Assembly (NCBI GenBank): GCA_016490735.1
Contig: JAEMWC010000057.1
Span: forward strand, 1,090,001 to 1,154,000
From: Pachyseris speciosa
Taxonomy: Eukaryota; Cnidaria; Anthozoa; Scleractinia; Pachyseridae
Length of the DNA stretch: 64,000 nucleotides
Direction of reading: 5' to 3'
Part shown: positions 11,310-23,600 of the stretch, piece by piece
Layout: the number at the start of each line of letters is the position of its first letter
Position numbering within the stretch: the first letter of the stretch is position 1
Position numbers and translations under genes: made by a program
The notes under the pieces: model-generated
Databases searched by the model: none
What the model was told of the DNA's origin: nothing
The model's input: only the letters and a program-made list of their open reading frames with translations

Positions 11310-11513
11310 TTATATGTCTCTGTTCCTTGTCGTGACCTCTATTTCAATAACATCTTTGACTGGAATTTCCACTCCCCCTTGCACAAGTGGTGATCTTCGG
11401 GGCTTCGTCTCCATAACTTCGGTGTAAACGACCCCTCCTCTCAAGAGAAAAAAGCGTGTAGGCCTAGAAATTTCTCTGGGTAAGAAACCAACTATCGAGT
11501 CAGCAAGCCGCAC
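11310..11513 (-). pseudogene. Fragment of a repetitive-family protein (uncertain)
   Basis: The 67-residue frame contains ADSIVGFLPREISRPTRFF and later SPLVQGGVEIPVKDVIEIEV. This wording resembles a protein that recurs many times in cnidarian and fish gene sets and is probably mobile-element derived. That statement is from memory. No neighbouring exon with matching phase was found. It could be an isolated fragment or the end of a larger minus-strand gene. Confidence 0.3.
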
Positions 11514-12121
11514 GGGAAGGCACTTAGTGGCGGCTATGGAGTAGCGATCGCGGGAGCTGTTTCTCTCGTGAGAGCATGTTAAACGCTATGCTTTGTTGCA
11601 AAGGAACATGTCAAACTGTTTTCTGTTTCGTTTTGTTGTATAAATATGATGTTGTTGAGTGTCTTTGGAAACTATTGTTCTAGTAAATTAAAATGAGTTG
11701 TGCCAATTCTGAGACTACCTACTGTTGGTTAATGGTTATTTTGATAATTTTCGCGAAATTTAGTTCCTTTTAATATATTTTTTGGCAAAATCGCAAAATT
11801 GAAGTCCCGCGAAATACGCCTGTTCCATTTTCGCGAAATTAAGTTCCCGCGAAAATTAGGGACAATGAGGTAATCCAAAATTCCCAAATGGAAAATGTGT
11901 GTTCCATTTGCTGGCTTTTGCCAGATCCAGGCCTTTCGACTTGGATCTCTTAGCTACTAAGCTCGCACGAGGTCAAATATGGCGAATTGCGTATGTCCGT
12001 GGAAATGGAACACACACGTCCCGTGGAAATTTCATTTCGGTTTTTGATGCGTCCAATTTAATGCAACCGTCGACCAACCTGTTTTTCCGATTAAATGGTA
12101 AACAACCATTGTATTTATGGT
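11514..12121. other. Non-coding stretch, nothing assigned
   Basis: It contains short repeated words such as TTTTCGCGAAATT and TTCGCGAAATTAAGTTCCCG around 11750-11860 that look like decayed repeat DNA. No gene or clear element boundary was found. Confidence 0.4.
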
Positions 12122-12130
12122 GACGAAGGA

Positions 12131-13130
12131 GGTTAGCACTCGTTCACAGGGATCGAAAGGACCTCATTAATTATGCACAATGACTTGATGGAACACACAC
12201 ATGGAATGTTCTTGATTTCACCTGGCCGGGTTCTTCAAGCCCGATGAAAGTTACTCGCACTATTCGCGGGACCAGCTCATAAATACTTACCACTCTTTCC
12301 AAAGCCTCCATCTGAGCGGAATACACAAAACCTGCTAGTTGTCTGAGTTTCATAGTCCTGAATCTTCTCTTTTGCTTCCTCTATACTTTGAACCGTGCAC
12401 AAACGCTACGGGTCAACCATAACTCTGATCAAAAAGCCCACGAAAAATTACCACCAACAAACGCTGATGTTAATAATTTTAAAAACACCGCGCGTCAAAG
12501 TCAGAACCTTCGGTTTTTTGTCAGGGTCGTAACAAGGTGTATGCGATCAAGGATTAACGGGGTCGAACCAGAGATCACAGACATCAGAGTTGAGTGAGAT
12601 CATCTTGGGAAGTTGTGTTGCTGTGCTGGAGGGTCAAGCATTTCCTTTTCCTTTCTTTCTTTTTCTTTTTCGTTTGTTTAATTATGCTCACTAACTCGCG
12701 TAAACTACACTCCTCATGATCAAGCAACGACATGTGATATCAATGCATATTTATTTTCCTGTCTCGGATTGACTCTCGGTTGTGGGATCGTTCAAGGTTC
12801 TGGGGTCCTTTTGAATGGTGTGAAAAAGTGTCTGCTACTGAGGCCGTTCAATATCACATCATTCAAAAGGACTTATAGCGTTGGTATTAAAACCCTGGTT
12901 TACACTGGACTAAATATAAAAATTCGTGGAGATTTAGTAGACAATTACTTACAGAGCTTCTCAAAGGTAAATAAGGAAAAGAGAGACAAACGCACTTTAT
13001 TTTTTGTCTTGATGTCCACTGCCTGACTAATGTTACTGACAGCGCACTGGTGACTAATTAAAATATGCAAATCAACTCATTGATGCATAATTAACGAGGT
13101 CCTTTCGATCCCTGTGAACGAGTGCTAACC
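12131..13130. mobile_element. Non-autonomous element with perfect 9-bp target duplication (MULE-like)
   Basis: The ends are inverted copies: GGTTAGCACTCGTTCACAGG on the left and CCTGTGAACGAGTGCTAACC on the right, matching for about 45 bases inward with one gap. The 9-base GACGAAGGA flanks both sides exactly (12122-12130 and 13131-13139). Nine-base duplications are typical of Mutator-like elements. The 1-kb interior has only short frames and no transposase. Confidence 0.8.
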
Positions 13131-13344
13131 GACGAAGGACTGACAGATGACCAGGGTGCATTTAAAGAAATTGCAATGCGCTTACAATGTTAACCTAGAT
13201 CTAAGATGAAATATGTACAACAAATATTTCTAAAAAACAAAAGTTTTCAAACAAATGCTTAAAAATGGAAATGACTTAGAGTATTTTATATGGTGAGGTG
13301 AACTCTTCCAAATTTTCGGTGCATAATAAGAAAGAGCGGTGTTC

Positions 13345-13494
13345 ATAAGCGAAAGCATGTAAACTCGTTACCAGTCTCTAGAAGAGTTGTGCAGTTGTAA
13401 TGATCGGTCGGTGTAAGGAAATTAAACAACTACGTTTATCGCGGGATTTCAACGTTTGTTCCGTGCTTGTCGACTCAGGAATGGAATCATTATA
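13345..13494 (+). repeat. 5' LTR of Ty3/Gypsy element
   Basis: This block matches the 3' copy at 17510-17656 nearly base for base, for example AGTCTCTAGAAGAGTTGTG(C) and TAATGATCGGTCGGTGTAAG. The first bases are mutated (ATAAGCGAAAG against TGTAGCGAAAG) and the end reads ATTATA instead of ATTACA. A likely primer-binding site, TTGGCGGCAGCGGTGGGA, starts right after it at 13495. Confidence 0.8.
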
Positions 13495-13819
13495 TTGGCG
13501 GCAGCGGTGGGATACTCCAACTAAGTCAGCGAATCCGTTTAAAGCAGATTCTGAACCAGCCAACCCGTTTTTGGTGCGATCCGAGGTCAGGGATTCTACT
13601 TTGCTGAAAAGCGAAACACCACGTGCGACATCTTTCCCGAGCATCTACAAATCCATTCCGCAATGAAATCAACGAGTCCATTCGTTCCTGGAAACCAGAG
13701 CGGACGATAGCCTCTACACCACTCAAGAAGCCGGCCAGTTCCCTCAACTCACGATCAGAAGTGGGAAATTTTTCTCCTCTGTACAAGCTCGACACCACTA
13801 AATCCGTTTCGTCGTGAAA

Positions 13820-14660
13820 GTGACCTTTGCACCTTTGACAAGAACACAGAACAGACTGAGCGAAAAATCAAGAAGCCGGTCAAGCTCCCGGACGACTTCG
13901 ATGGCAAGCAACCTTTGAAAGAGTACTTGATGCATTTTGATCGCTGTTCGTTCATCAATGGTTGGAATAATGAAGAAAAAGCGATGTTTTGACAGCCAGT
14001 CTTCGAGGCGAGAGCAGAAAATTATTAAGTGGACTGACGGACTCGGAATGCCGGAGCTACGAGAAAATTGTGGAAACATTGCAACTGCGATTTGGTGCTG
14101 AGAAACAAGCGGAGCTAGATCAGGCAAGGCTTCTAAATCGGCGGCAGCTTGAAGGTGAGAGCTTACAAATGTTGGCCAGATATCTGCTCGCTAGTAGATC
14201 TTGCTTACCAAGATTTAGATACGGCCGCACAGGAACGCTTTGCTGTGCAACATTTCACTGATGCGTTGAGTAATAAGGACGATAGATTGTATATTAGAAG
14301 GGAAAATGCCTCGACTCTGGACCAAGCCTTGTCACTTGCAAGAGAGTTAGAGTCCATTCGCCTGATAGATAGCAATAATTCCTTCAGACGGGCGGTTGTA
14401 GAGTTCGAGCGTTGGAGACAGAACGAACAACATTGGAAACGCAAGTGGATGGGCTTAGGCGTCAGATCGAGCAACAACAACAGCAATTAGAAGCTCAACA
14501 GAACGTTATTAAACAACTGAATGAGTTTCTTGTTAGCGTGGAGCAACCACAGGGTACCCACGGTCGAAGACCTACCAGGCCACAGAGAAGTGGCACAAGG
14601 GGATGGGAATGTTGGACCGGCGGAGAAAGAGGCCACTTCAGAAGGGATTGTCCAAATTAA
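13820..14660 (+). pseudogene. Gypsy gag remnant
   Basis: Pieces in three frames read as a capsid-type Gag: a segment near 13880-13960 (PVKLPDDFDG, LKEYLMHFDRC), then 13989-14170 (LSGLTDSECRSYEKIVETL, RFGAEKQAELDQARL), then 14180-14400 (LVDLAYQDLDTAAQERFAVQ, FTDALSNKDDRLYIR). The zinc-knuckle relic at about 14605-14655 reads CWTGGERGHFRRDC, so the second of the four metal ligands is Gly instead of Cys. At least two frameshifts are present. The family call is firm. Confidence 0.75.
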
Positions 14661-14790
14661 GGGCCAACCCAGGGAACTCGCTAGTATTCGGGAAACGAGA
14701 ACAGAGTGTCCACAAGGGCCCAGTAGGATGCCCGCTAACAAGTATGCAAGGGCATGAAAGTTTTGACCACGTTGATTGCAAGGATGCCAA

Positions 14791-17340
14791 GACTCACTCC
14801 AGCCACATCCCACAAGCTTTACGTTCTGATCCAGCGAAAGTTCAACGAGTCTGTAAGTGGCCAGTTCCCGAGAATGCAACGGAAGGGAAAAGTTTTTTGC
14901 GACTTGTAAGTTATTACAGGCGATTTGTGCCTAACTTTGCAAGCGTAGCCAGACCTCTTAACAGGCTGACTGAAGCGAATGTTGAGTTTGCCTGGACATC
15001 AGAGTGCCAGTCTTCATTTGACACGTTGAAGACGCTGTTGTCAACTGCCCCTGTTCTGTTGTACCCTGACTTTACTGTTGAGTTCATATTGGACACAGAC
15101 GCTTCCAATCACGGCATTGGAGCTGTCCTCAGTCAGGTGAAAGACGGAGTGGAACACCCTATTGCTTTCGCGAGCCGAACCTTGACCAAAGCAGAGAGAA
15201 ACTATTGCGTCACACGGAAAGAACTGCTCGCTGTTGTGGAATTTGTGAGGCATTTTCGTCATTATTTGCTGGGACCCAAGTTTCGCATCAGAACCGACCA
15301 TGCACCTCTTCGTTCGGTACTGAAAACCAAGAACCAGAGGCACAGTTAGCAAGATGGATAGAGTTCCTGAGCCCATTTGAATATGAGATCGAATACTGTG
15401 AAGGCCAGCGACATCATAATGCTGATGCAATGTCAAGACGACCCTGTGGTGATGGCTGCAAATGGTGTAAGGAATGGAAGAAAGCTGAAAACATGATCAG
15501 TGTTGCTGTTCAGACTGAAGTTTCAATTGGTAAGCCTGATGAGTTTGCTGAAGAGCAAACAGGGAGTCCTTCGGCTGTGCAAAATGAGGCAGAATCATCC
15601 TCAGCTAATACTGAACATTGCTCGTCAAGCGATCCATTCGGCCCCTGGTGCAACACAATCAAATTAGAACCAACCTGGACTCGGGATTACCTTCGGGAGC
15701 AACAAGAAGCAGATCCTAGTCTGAAGACAATACTTCAGTTCAAAGAAACAACTGCTGTCAGACCAAAGTGGGAAGAAGTGTCTTCCTATGACCAGACCGT
15801 GAAGTCACTCTGGGCTCAGTGGGATCAAGTGGAAATCCATGATCGGGTACTGTGCAGGAGATGGGAGGAAGGAGATGGTAACAGAGTCAAGTATCAGATT
15901 ATCCTCCCACGGAACTTGCGAGAGACTGCCCTAAAGGCGCATCATGACCACACTACTGCTAGCCATCGCGGAGTGAACAAGATGCTGGCATCAATTAGAG
16001 CACGCTATTACTGGCCAGGGTTAACTTCACACGTTAAGAAATGGGTCAGGATCTTTCATGAGTGTGGTGCTAAAAAGAGCTGGGGGATGAAGCGCCGTTC
16101 ACCGCTGCAGCAGTACATGGTTGGTGCACCAATGGAGCGTCTGGCGATGGACATTTTAGGGCCTTTGCCTCTGACTCCCCGTAGGAACAGATACGTGCTT
16201 GTCGCAACTGATTATTTTACGAAGTGGACCGAGAGTTATGCCATACCCAATCAAGAAGCGGCAACAGTGGCTGAAAAGTTAGTGTCTGAATTTGTGTGTC
16301 GATTTGGAGTGCCTCGTGAGCTACACAGTGATCAAGGGACTAACTTTGAGTCCAAAGTTATGGCCGAAGTGTGTAAGCTCTTGGACATTGAGAAAACTAG
16401 AACATCTCCGCTGCATCCACAGTCGGATGGTCAGGTAGAGCGCTTCAATCGCACATTGATCGAGATGCTTCGAGGTAAACTGAAAGCGAGCCAAGAGGAC
16501 TGGGATCTCCAACTTCCACCCTGTATGATGGCTTACAGAAGTTCAGTCCATGAATCCACGGGAGAATCCCGAACGTGTTGATGCTTGGTCGAGAGATTGA
16601 AGTCCCCTTAGATGTGATTACCGAGTCACCTCCAGACGTGCCGCCATTGACGACTGAGTATGCAGTGGCTCTCCAGCAGCGACTAGCAAGTGCTCATGAA
16701 GTGGCACGCCGACATCTTGGCAAAGCGGCAGAACGCCAGAAGCGAAATTACGACAAGCGGGTATCTTGCAAACCATTTCGGGTTGGAGACAGTGTCTGGC
16801 TCCACAACGTTCGACGAAGGAAGGGAAGGCCGGAACCCTAAGCTGGATAGCCCTTGGGAAGGACCTTACCTAGTGGTGTCTGTGTTGTCGGACGTTACGT
16901 ATCGAATCCAAAGAAATCGCAGAGCGAAACCTAAGGTGATTCACGCTGATCGTCTCAAGCCGTATCTTGGTCCTGCATTGAAAAGCTGGATTTCAGAGGA
17001 AGGAGAGACTGTTGTACCTGTTACGTTCCCGGCTGTGAGTGCTGAAAGAAGTGAGCCTGTCATTGCAGATGGCGTGGTGTCAGCTCAACAGAGGGAGAGC
17101 CAGGGGGCTGAGAGCGTTGCCACGAAGTCTCCAGACCCAGCATGTCCAAACCCCGCTCTGGAGAACAGTCTCGAATCTACTACGACTATGTTACAGGAGA
17201 TTGGCTCGGATTCAGAGGGCAGCGTGGCTGAAGAAGGTCAAGACAACCTTCCTAGTACAAGTAAAAGCGTTCAGGAGAATTCCAGAAGCCGCCATGGAAG
17301 AGAGCGCAGGAAACCACAACGTTATGGGGAATGGGTGTAG
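14791..17340 (+). pseudogene. Gypsy pol remnant: RNase H and integrase
   Basis: The frame at 14603-15349 carries the end of the reverse transcriptase connection (SYYRRFVPNFASVARPLNRL) and RNase H (LDTDASNHGIGAVLSQ, FASRTLTKAERNY, RTDHAPL). A frameshift at about 15335 moves to the next frame (15205-16581): QLARWIEFLSPFEYEIEY, then the integrase. Its HHCC finger is damaged (HRGV present, first Cys replaced by Phe in IFHECGAKK). The catalytic triad context is intact: MDILGPL, HSDQGTNF, DGQVERFNRT. Another frameshift near 16575 leads to the tail, which ends in VIHADRLKPYLG-like sequence and an acidic stretch. The polymerase fingers and palm, including the YxDD box, are missing, apparently lost between about 14660 and 14830. 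Confidence 0.85.
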
Positions 17341-17509
17341 CCCTGTCGCCCAATAAAAACATTGAACTCTGAACAGTTGAAATTTTGGAGACTTAATGTA
17401 AGGCAATCTAGTTTCATCGTGATTACATAACTTTACGGACCACGTTGTTTCTTAGGCTCTAGTTCGTTCCTTGACACTGGGACAGTGTCCGAAAAAAGGG
17501 AGAGGGTAG

Positions 17510-17656
17510 TGTAGCGAAAGCATGTAACCTCGTTACCAGTCTCTAGAAGAGTTGTGCAGTTGTAGTGATCGGTCGGTGTAAGGAAATTAAACAACTACGT
17601 TTATCGCGGGATTTCAACGTTTGTTCCGTGCTTGTCGACTCAGTAGAATCATTACA
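17510..17656 (+). repeat. 3' LTR of Ty3/Gypsy element
   Basis: It starts TGTAGCGAAAGCATG directly after a polypurine run and ends ATCATTACA, the TG...CA ends expected of an LTR. It is the partner of 13345-13494. Confidence 0.85.
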
Positions 17657-18081
17657 GTATTGATAGAAGGAATTTGTAAAAGTAATCCATTAGATGAGGA
17701 GTAAACGAGCCAGTCGATATTTCATCGTGCTTTGAGCTACTGAGTCCAGTTGTCAATACCAACGATGTCTAAAAGTTTTTGTAACGCTTCGTTTGCAAAT
17801 TTTAGTGTTCATACCTCTATGACAAAAATAACCATGACACTGATGTCACTCAACTGAAATCACAGAATAACAGACCACAGTTCACAACACTTCGTCCATC
17901 AGCAAGTTTCCTCTTTTAAGAGTAAAATAACATGTCCATGAGAAAATTGTCCTAATCTGCTACACTTAGATGTTAAAACTGATACCTGATCGTCATTTAA
18001 ATGGCTTAAATATAATTTATTGCTAAAACACAACTATTGTAAGCGTCAGTGAGTCAGTATGATCTCGGTTTAAAGAGGATC

Positions 18082-18521
18082 GCATCAGTTTTTTTGCTTT
18101 TGGGGTGTACTTGTTGAAACCACCTAGGAGGCTTAATGTACTGAATTTAAAATGCTTTGCCGTGATAAATTCCTTGAACAGAGAAAAAATGTGTAAAAGT
18201 TTAATATTTCCTTGTAAAGCTTTGCAATTTACTTGAAAACGCTCTTACAGATTTTCAGCCTACAAATGGGACTCGAGTAGTTTACACTCTTGAAGTTTCG
18301 TTATGAAGTGTCTGACTGGATTTCGAATTGATTGACCTTTTTCAAAATGAGCGACCACGTGTTACCGTTGCTATGGCAAGAGCTGTTGCCTAGAAATTAA
18401 TGAGAAAACAAACTTTGATCATACGTCTAAAAGATGTTGCAGTGTCAAGGAAATCGAAGCTTGTCTTCTATAGGAAATTTTGATTTCAACAGGTACACCC
18501 CAGGGTTAAAGAAACTGATGC
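18082..18521. mobile_element. Inverted-repeat element
   Basis: The left end GCATCAGTTTTTTTGCTTTT followed by GGGGTGTACTTGTTGAAA is mirrored on the right by TTTCAACAGGTACACCCC and AAAGAAACTGATGC. It is non-coding. No target duplication was confirmed. Confidence 0.6.
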
Positions 18522-18623
18522 TTTTCGATAGTTTTCTGCGAAATTTCAAAAATAACTCAAGGCACAGACAAAAGGAATAAGACCAAAATTCTCAAAGATG
18601 AGCTAATTAACGTAACCTCGAGC

Positions 18624-18755
18624 CTCGTTCCCAGCTGCCATTGGTGCGCAAAGGAATGCGACGTCATCAGTCAGCTGACCAGGAAGACGAACTCGGCTTC
18701 AAATTTCAGAAGATCCTCGGTTCGCTAGACACGAGTGCCAAGGCCTGGGAACGAG
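18624..18755. mobile_element. Short MITE with CTCGTTCCCAG ends
   Basis: CTCGTTCCCAG at the left is mirrored by CTGGGAACGAG at the right, about 132 bases apart. It is non-coding. Confidence 0.55.
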
Positions 18756-19562
18756 AAAAGAGTTTACTTTGGCCTGTCTTAGTTGTTAATTGAAAGTGAT
18801 CCAACAAGAGATCATGATCCAGTAGAAGTTTTCTTTAAAACAAGAAGTTACAATATAAGCGAGATATGGCATGACCATATATTGCTGAAATCGTTTGACT
18901 ACAAAAAGAGCAGTTAATAGACGTACTACAGGTTCAGTGTGAGATTTAATTTAGGTCTACTCTGTAACGTAACCAATATATGCTAAAGCATACAAGATAA
19001 ATTATTTCACCGACGACGGTAAATCCAGTAATTATTCATACCTAACTTAAAATTGTCATAATATTGCTGCACACGTCCCAAAACAACAAGAGGGTGTAAT
19101 AAGTTTCTAAGGCGACTATCACTAGCTTCTATATTGCCTAATAGATCTTTATATCACACTTATACACTACACTTATAATAGTGTAGAACAGTGTGTAGAA
19201 CAGTGTAATAATAAAAGTGTATAATAGTGACAAACAGATACTTTCCTGGAGTTAGCAACTCTGCACAAAATTTGGAATTAATTAAGTGCACAATCCTCGG
19301 TAATATTATTCAGTTATACTTCAATAAATGACACACACTGTTATCTCTTCTCTGCATATTTTCTTCTATCCACTGTACGTGTATTTTGAGTTGGAGGCGG
19401 CCGATGTTTTGGAATGTGTAAAATCTTACACAGGGCTGATTGAACCCGTTTTTTGGCCAGATTTCTGTTCGATTGGGTGGAGTGTACCGAAAGAAACTTT
19501 CAAAATCAAAAAATCACCTCAACACTGAGGGCATAACCATTCCCGATAATTTAAGAAGATTG
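18756..19562. other. No gene seen
   Basis: AT-rich DNA with short direct repeats around 19140-19230 (variants of AGTGTAGAACAGTGTATAATA). No coding similarity or element ends were found. Confidence 0.4.
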
Positions 19563-19564
19563 TA

Positions 19565-19926
19565 GAGCGGTTTTCAGGTGATTGTCGAAAGTAATTCCGT
19601 CCTTCTGTGATTGGTTGGAAAAATTCACGTCACTTTCTTTCGCGTGAGGGATTGTGGGATTGTTTGGGGGGGAAGTGACTGTTTCTCCTCCAATCAATCC
19701 CATACTCACTTGCGTAGCCACTCGGTCCCAGTCTTTTCGAAAGCGAGCTACGAGAGGCAGAAGCAAAACAATCGTGATTTGCACGCGCGCATTTTCCCGC
19801 GCTTGCCGCCCGTTACATGTAAGTGCTTCTTATTCTGATTGGTTCGTTGCGCTGTTTGTTTCTGTGGTGATTGGTCAGAGTAAGTCCTTTGGTTTTAGTT
19901 TTACGACACTTAATTGAAAATCGCTG
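19565..19926. mobile_element. TA-flanked MITE, copy 1 of a family with 30225-30464
   Basis: The left end GAGCGGTTTTCAGGTGATTG and right end CACTTAATTGAAAATCGCT are inverted copies bounded by TA (19563-19564 and 19927-19928). Ends and internal words (AGTAATT, TGTGATTGGTTGG, TTTGGTTTTAGTTTTA) are shared with the element at 30225-30464. It is non-coding. TA duplication suggests a Tc1/mariner-type source. Confidence 0.75.
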
Positions 19927-20242
19927 TAACATCCAACAGGTTATAATTACTTACACTTATCCTACCCCCGGGGTTAAGGAGCAGCAAGACTTGAGGTAGG
20001 TGTAGTATCGGCAGCTAAATTTTTTTCCTTCCAAATCTCGACGGAACTTTCACACGATGCGACAGTTCGTAGTGACTTAATACCCTTGCGTTTTTCACCA
20101 GCGAAGTTTTCAAAATACAAATACAGACGGCGATTATGACTTTCTCAAAATATATTACTCCAAACCGAATAACTGAATGTCCTTCAATGGAGCGTGACCA
20201 GGGCCAAACTTGAAGGGCAACCAGTAATTATAAGATTGATCA

Positions 20243-20643
20243 TCAAACCCAGTCAAGGTCGGAAAGGTTCGAAGTTTCTTTCTGACTTGCCGTTCGAGGT
20301 GCAACTAACTCGTAATGTGGTTCGTCATTGCCTCCATCTTCTTCCAGTGCTCCATTCGAACCGCGCACATCACTTGGAGTTTCCGCGGGCGTGCTGAGCT
20401 CAGGCCCGCCGCGACCGCAACTACCCGTCTTTGGTCTGGGTCCCTCATCTACAAGCCCTGTATAGCTTTCGTCCACTGTACTAATGCTGTGTTTAACTTC
20501 AACAAGTTCATAATGGTCGGAAACGGCCGACAACCGCTTATTCTCGTCGGTATTATAGTCCGGTACGGATATCTCCTTATTTGGGGATCGCTGTTGTTCG
20601 GCGGCAACTGGCCCAACTTCATCGTAGAGGCTGTCTGCAGTTC
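20243..20643 (-). CDS. Last exon of tyrosine-rich protein
   Basis: The acceptor TTAATAG precedes it, and the entry phase (1) matches the donor at 22455. It encodes TADSLYDEVGPVAAEQQ, two further tyrosine motifs (DHYELVEV and EPHYELVAP) and SYTGLV, and ends SNLSDLDWV before TGA. The two nearly identical HYELV sites in one exon suggest a repeated docking motif. Confidence 0.7.
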
Positions 20644-23600
20644 CTATTAACGATAGTGTTAATAAGGAATTAAACATCGGTTGTCCTATTTCCCTTGATA
20701 AGAACTTAAAATTAAGATAAAGTAATGGTAAACTGATCTTCACGGCGAAGCCTCACAATTTACACGATTTAATCAGCTAAAATCCATTACTTTACCATCA
20801 GTTTTCCCCCTCAAAACAGCAAACCAACCGAAAGAGAAAACGCTTTCGATTTACAGCACAATTTTCCTTGAAAAGCAAGTGAACACAGGAGATATGAGCG
20901 TTGCTACGGAATAATTTAACGTTCCGTTGTAAAACTTTTTCACAGGCAGTCCGCCTAAAAAGGCGGACTACCTGTGAACGCACACCGAAATTCCGGATTT
21001 TTTTAGTGGGTTATATTTAGTCTGAAATGTACAAAAACACCGTACAGTAACAGAAATACTATAGAAAAATACAGTTACAAAAAACAATAAAACAAAATAC
21101 ATATGAAAAAAAAAAAGAAAACAGTCAATCTGGAGACTTTGAATGCAAGGGAGCTAGCACTGGTTTTATTTTACTTAGTTCTTCTTAGCGTCTCCGCCGA
21201 TTAATGTGGTAGGCTGACTCGCCTTCGCAAACAGGTACCAAGACTCTCCATTCGTCGCTCCAACTCTTACATTTTGTATTTACTTGTTCAACCACGCTCT
21301 AACATTCTCTGTGATCTCTGATCTCTACATCTTTATGTTCTCACTCTAGTGTTCTTCTAACTCTGACCACTACTAACCAACCACTAACTACTGCCTAACT
21401 ATAAGAGCTTGAACGTTCAGAGTTAAATACTCAATCTGTTTGGGTTTACGGACCGTGCACGTGGGAATATGAAGAACTCTGGACGTTGCTCATTCAGAAT
21501 ACCCAAACATACTCATGCGACCACACAAACGAATAGTGAACTTCCCTCTTTGGAAGAATGACCAACAAAAGAGGGCTTAACTACAACTCATGGAGGTCGC
21601 GGCCAAGGTCAGCAGGAATTCCCAAACGTGCCTACAGCGAGAAAACACTACGACAACCAAACTAGAAGACAAAACAATTTGGAACTCACAAAATTCATGT
21701 GTGGGCTAACCTTGACCCTTGAATAATGGGAATAGGAAATATACGATAATCACTTCATCACAGTATGGCAAACTCCAGTTGATGTGCGTTTCTTAGGGTG
21801 GATTTAACGCTAAAATGTCGACATTGAAAGACTTGTTTACCAAATAATATGACACGGATAGCTTATCTTTCCCAAACATAGCCTGCGTAGCAAGCGTGTG
21901 GTTTCCTCGCAAAGAAAGACCGGGCAAAGGGATTTTTCGATGTTTTGCCCGCGCGAAAATGGGGCGAGAGCAAAAAAAAATTCATTTGTCATTTTTTTGC
22001 TCTCGCCCCATTTTTCACGCGGCCAAAACTTCTTAAGTCTTTCTTTGCTCAGAAACCACACGGAAAGGCTTGCTAGGCAGGCTATCCCAAACATTATATT
22101 AATGCTTGTTAGAACTCCGGTTGAAATTTCCGAAAACTTTGAGATTCGTTTTATTAGCAAACGAAATTTCTAGATTTTTCCGTGCAAACGGCTCAAAACC
22201 TCATGAGAACTGGTCCGACAGGCATGTGGTCATTCTCCCCCGTACGAGTTTTTTCCGTTTAACGTTTGTTTTATACGGAGGATGGGAAATTTGCGCTAAA
22301 CTGGAGAAAATTTGTTAGTGCTCTATCCACTAAAGAAGCCTAGTCGGCGGGCTAAAAATATATGCATGTAAAACAAAAATAAATAATTTATAAAGATTGC
22401 CATTCAAGATATCACATAACACCAACACCAACAACAACTAATAGATTTACATACCTTCCCTTTCTCGCATCTCAGTTTGAATTTGTTTCGATGACACATA
22501 CACAGGGGGAAGGGGAGGGGGGTTATCATCACTCCACATCCCCTCCCCTGTAACGTCTCCAGCGCTAGGACCTCTCTTTGTCTTCTTGCTGAGATCCACT
22601 GTAGCGTAAAGATAATCCATTGGGGGAGTAACTTCAACTTGTTTCGTTCGTACCACGTCAATGGTGTTGGAACGCTTAATAAACTCGTTTTCTGGCCGCT
22701 TAAGCCCAGCTGTATCGCTCTTCGAACGATTACGAATAGATGCTCCGTCTGTTACATCTAAGAATCCACTCGCTTCTCCATTTTCTTGCCTTTTATCGAC
22801 TTCTTCGTAGAGATCCAAATTCTCTAACGCCTCGTTTTCCTTCAATTTTTTTATTCTCGAATAAGGATCCTCTGGATCTTCGTCCTCCTCCGTCTCTTCA
22901 TCGCGCAATGTTCGCTCGTTCTCGTTGGCGTTACCCTCTTCGCCTTCAACTTCGTCATACAAATCATCTTCGTCAGGCTGTTCAGTATCTTCAACGACTT
23001 CGTAAATGTCGCTAACTCTTTGACTGCTTGACTCCTCTACGTTGCGTGAGTCATAAACGGAAACAGGAGGCCGAGGCTTTCCAACTTCAACCCGAACAGT
23101 GTCATAATTATCGTCGGCAGTAAGCTCGAGTTTTTCCACCGACCTAGTTCTTCTCGTCTCCACTATCTCATAGTTGTCATCTTCTTCCAGTCCAGTCCCA
23201 CATGGAGCGGAGCTTTGTCTCTGGGGAACAGGCCGGTCCGGAGGTGCGGGGCCAGAGGAAACCGGTGGGGGTGGAGGAGCCGGAAGTCCCCGTGAGTGCC
23301 GTTCTAAAGTTGGTGTTGCCTTTCTTGGTCTTTCGTGATGGTCTTCATCTAACGTTTTATTTTCTTCGTTTTCTGTGGAGCCTTTTCTGTCCTTGGAATT
23401 TGCAGATTTTGCCCTCTGTTCCTTGGACTCCTTTCTCGATCTTCTATTATGATGTTTGTGTTCCTCGTCGTTGAGTACCCCATCCGAAGTCCCGTGATCG
23501 TTCAAGACCTGGGAACTCTTCTTGGACGATCGTGAGCGCCTCCAGAACTTGCCCTTGGGCTCCTCGTGCTCGTGGTCGTGTTTGCTGCTGCCACGCTTTT

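Larger units (their letters stand above)
13345..17656 (+). mobile_element. Decayed Ty3/Gypsy LTR retrotransposon, internally deleted
   Basis: Two LTRs of about 150 bases bound gag and pol remains. The order is LTR, primer-binding site, gag with a zinc-knuckle relic, a deletion that removed the protease and most of the reverse transcriptase, RNase H, integrase, a C-terminal tail, a polypurine tract (GAAAAAAGGGAGAGGG at about 17491-17506), LTR. Multiple frameshifts break every product, so it cannot move on its own. I could not identify a matching target duplication with confidence. Confidence 0.85.

Noticed and set aside
13345..17656. Possible endogenous retrovirus
   Set aside because: No envelope-like frame is present, the LTRs are about 150 bases and the pol wording is that of Ty3/Gypsy elements.
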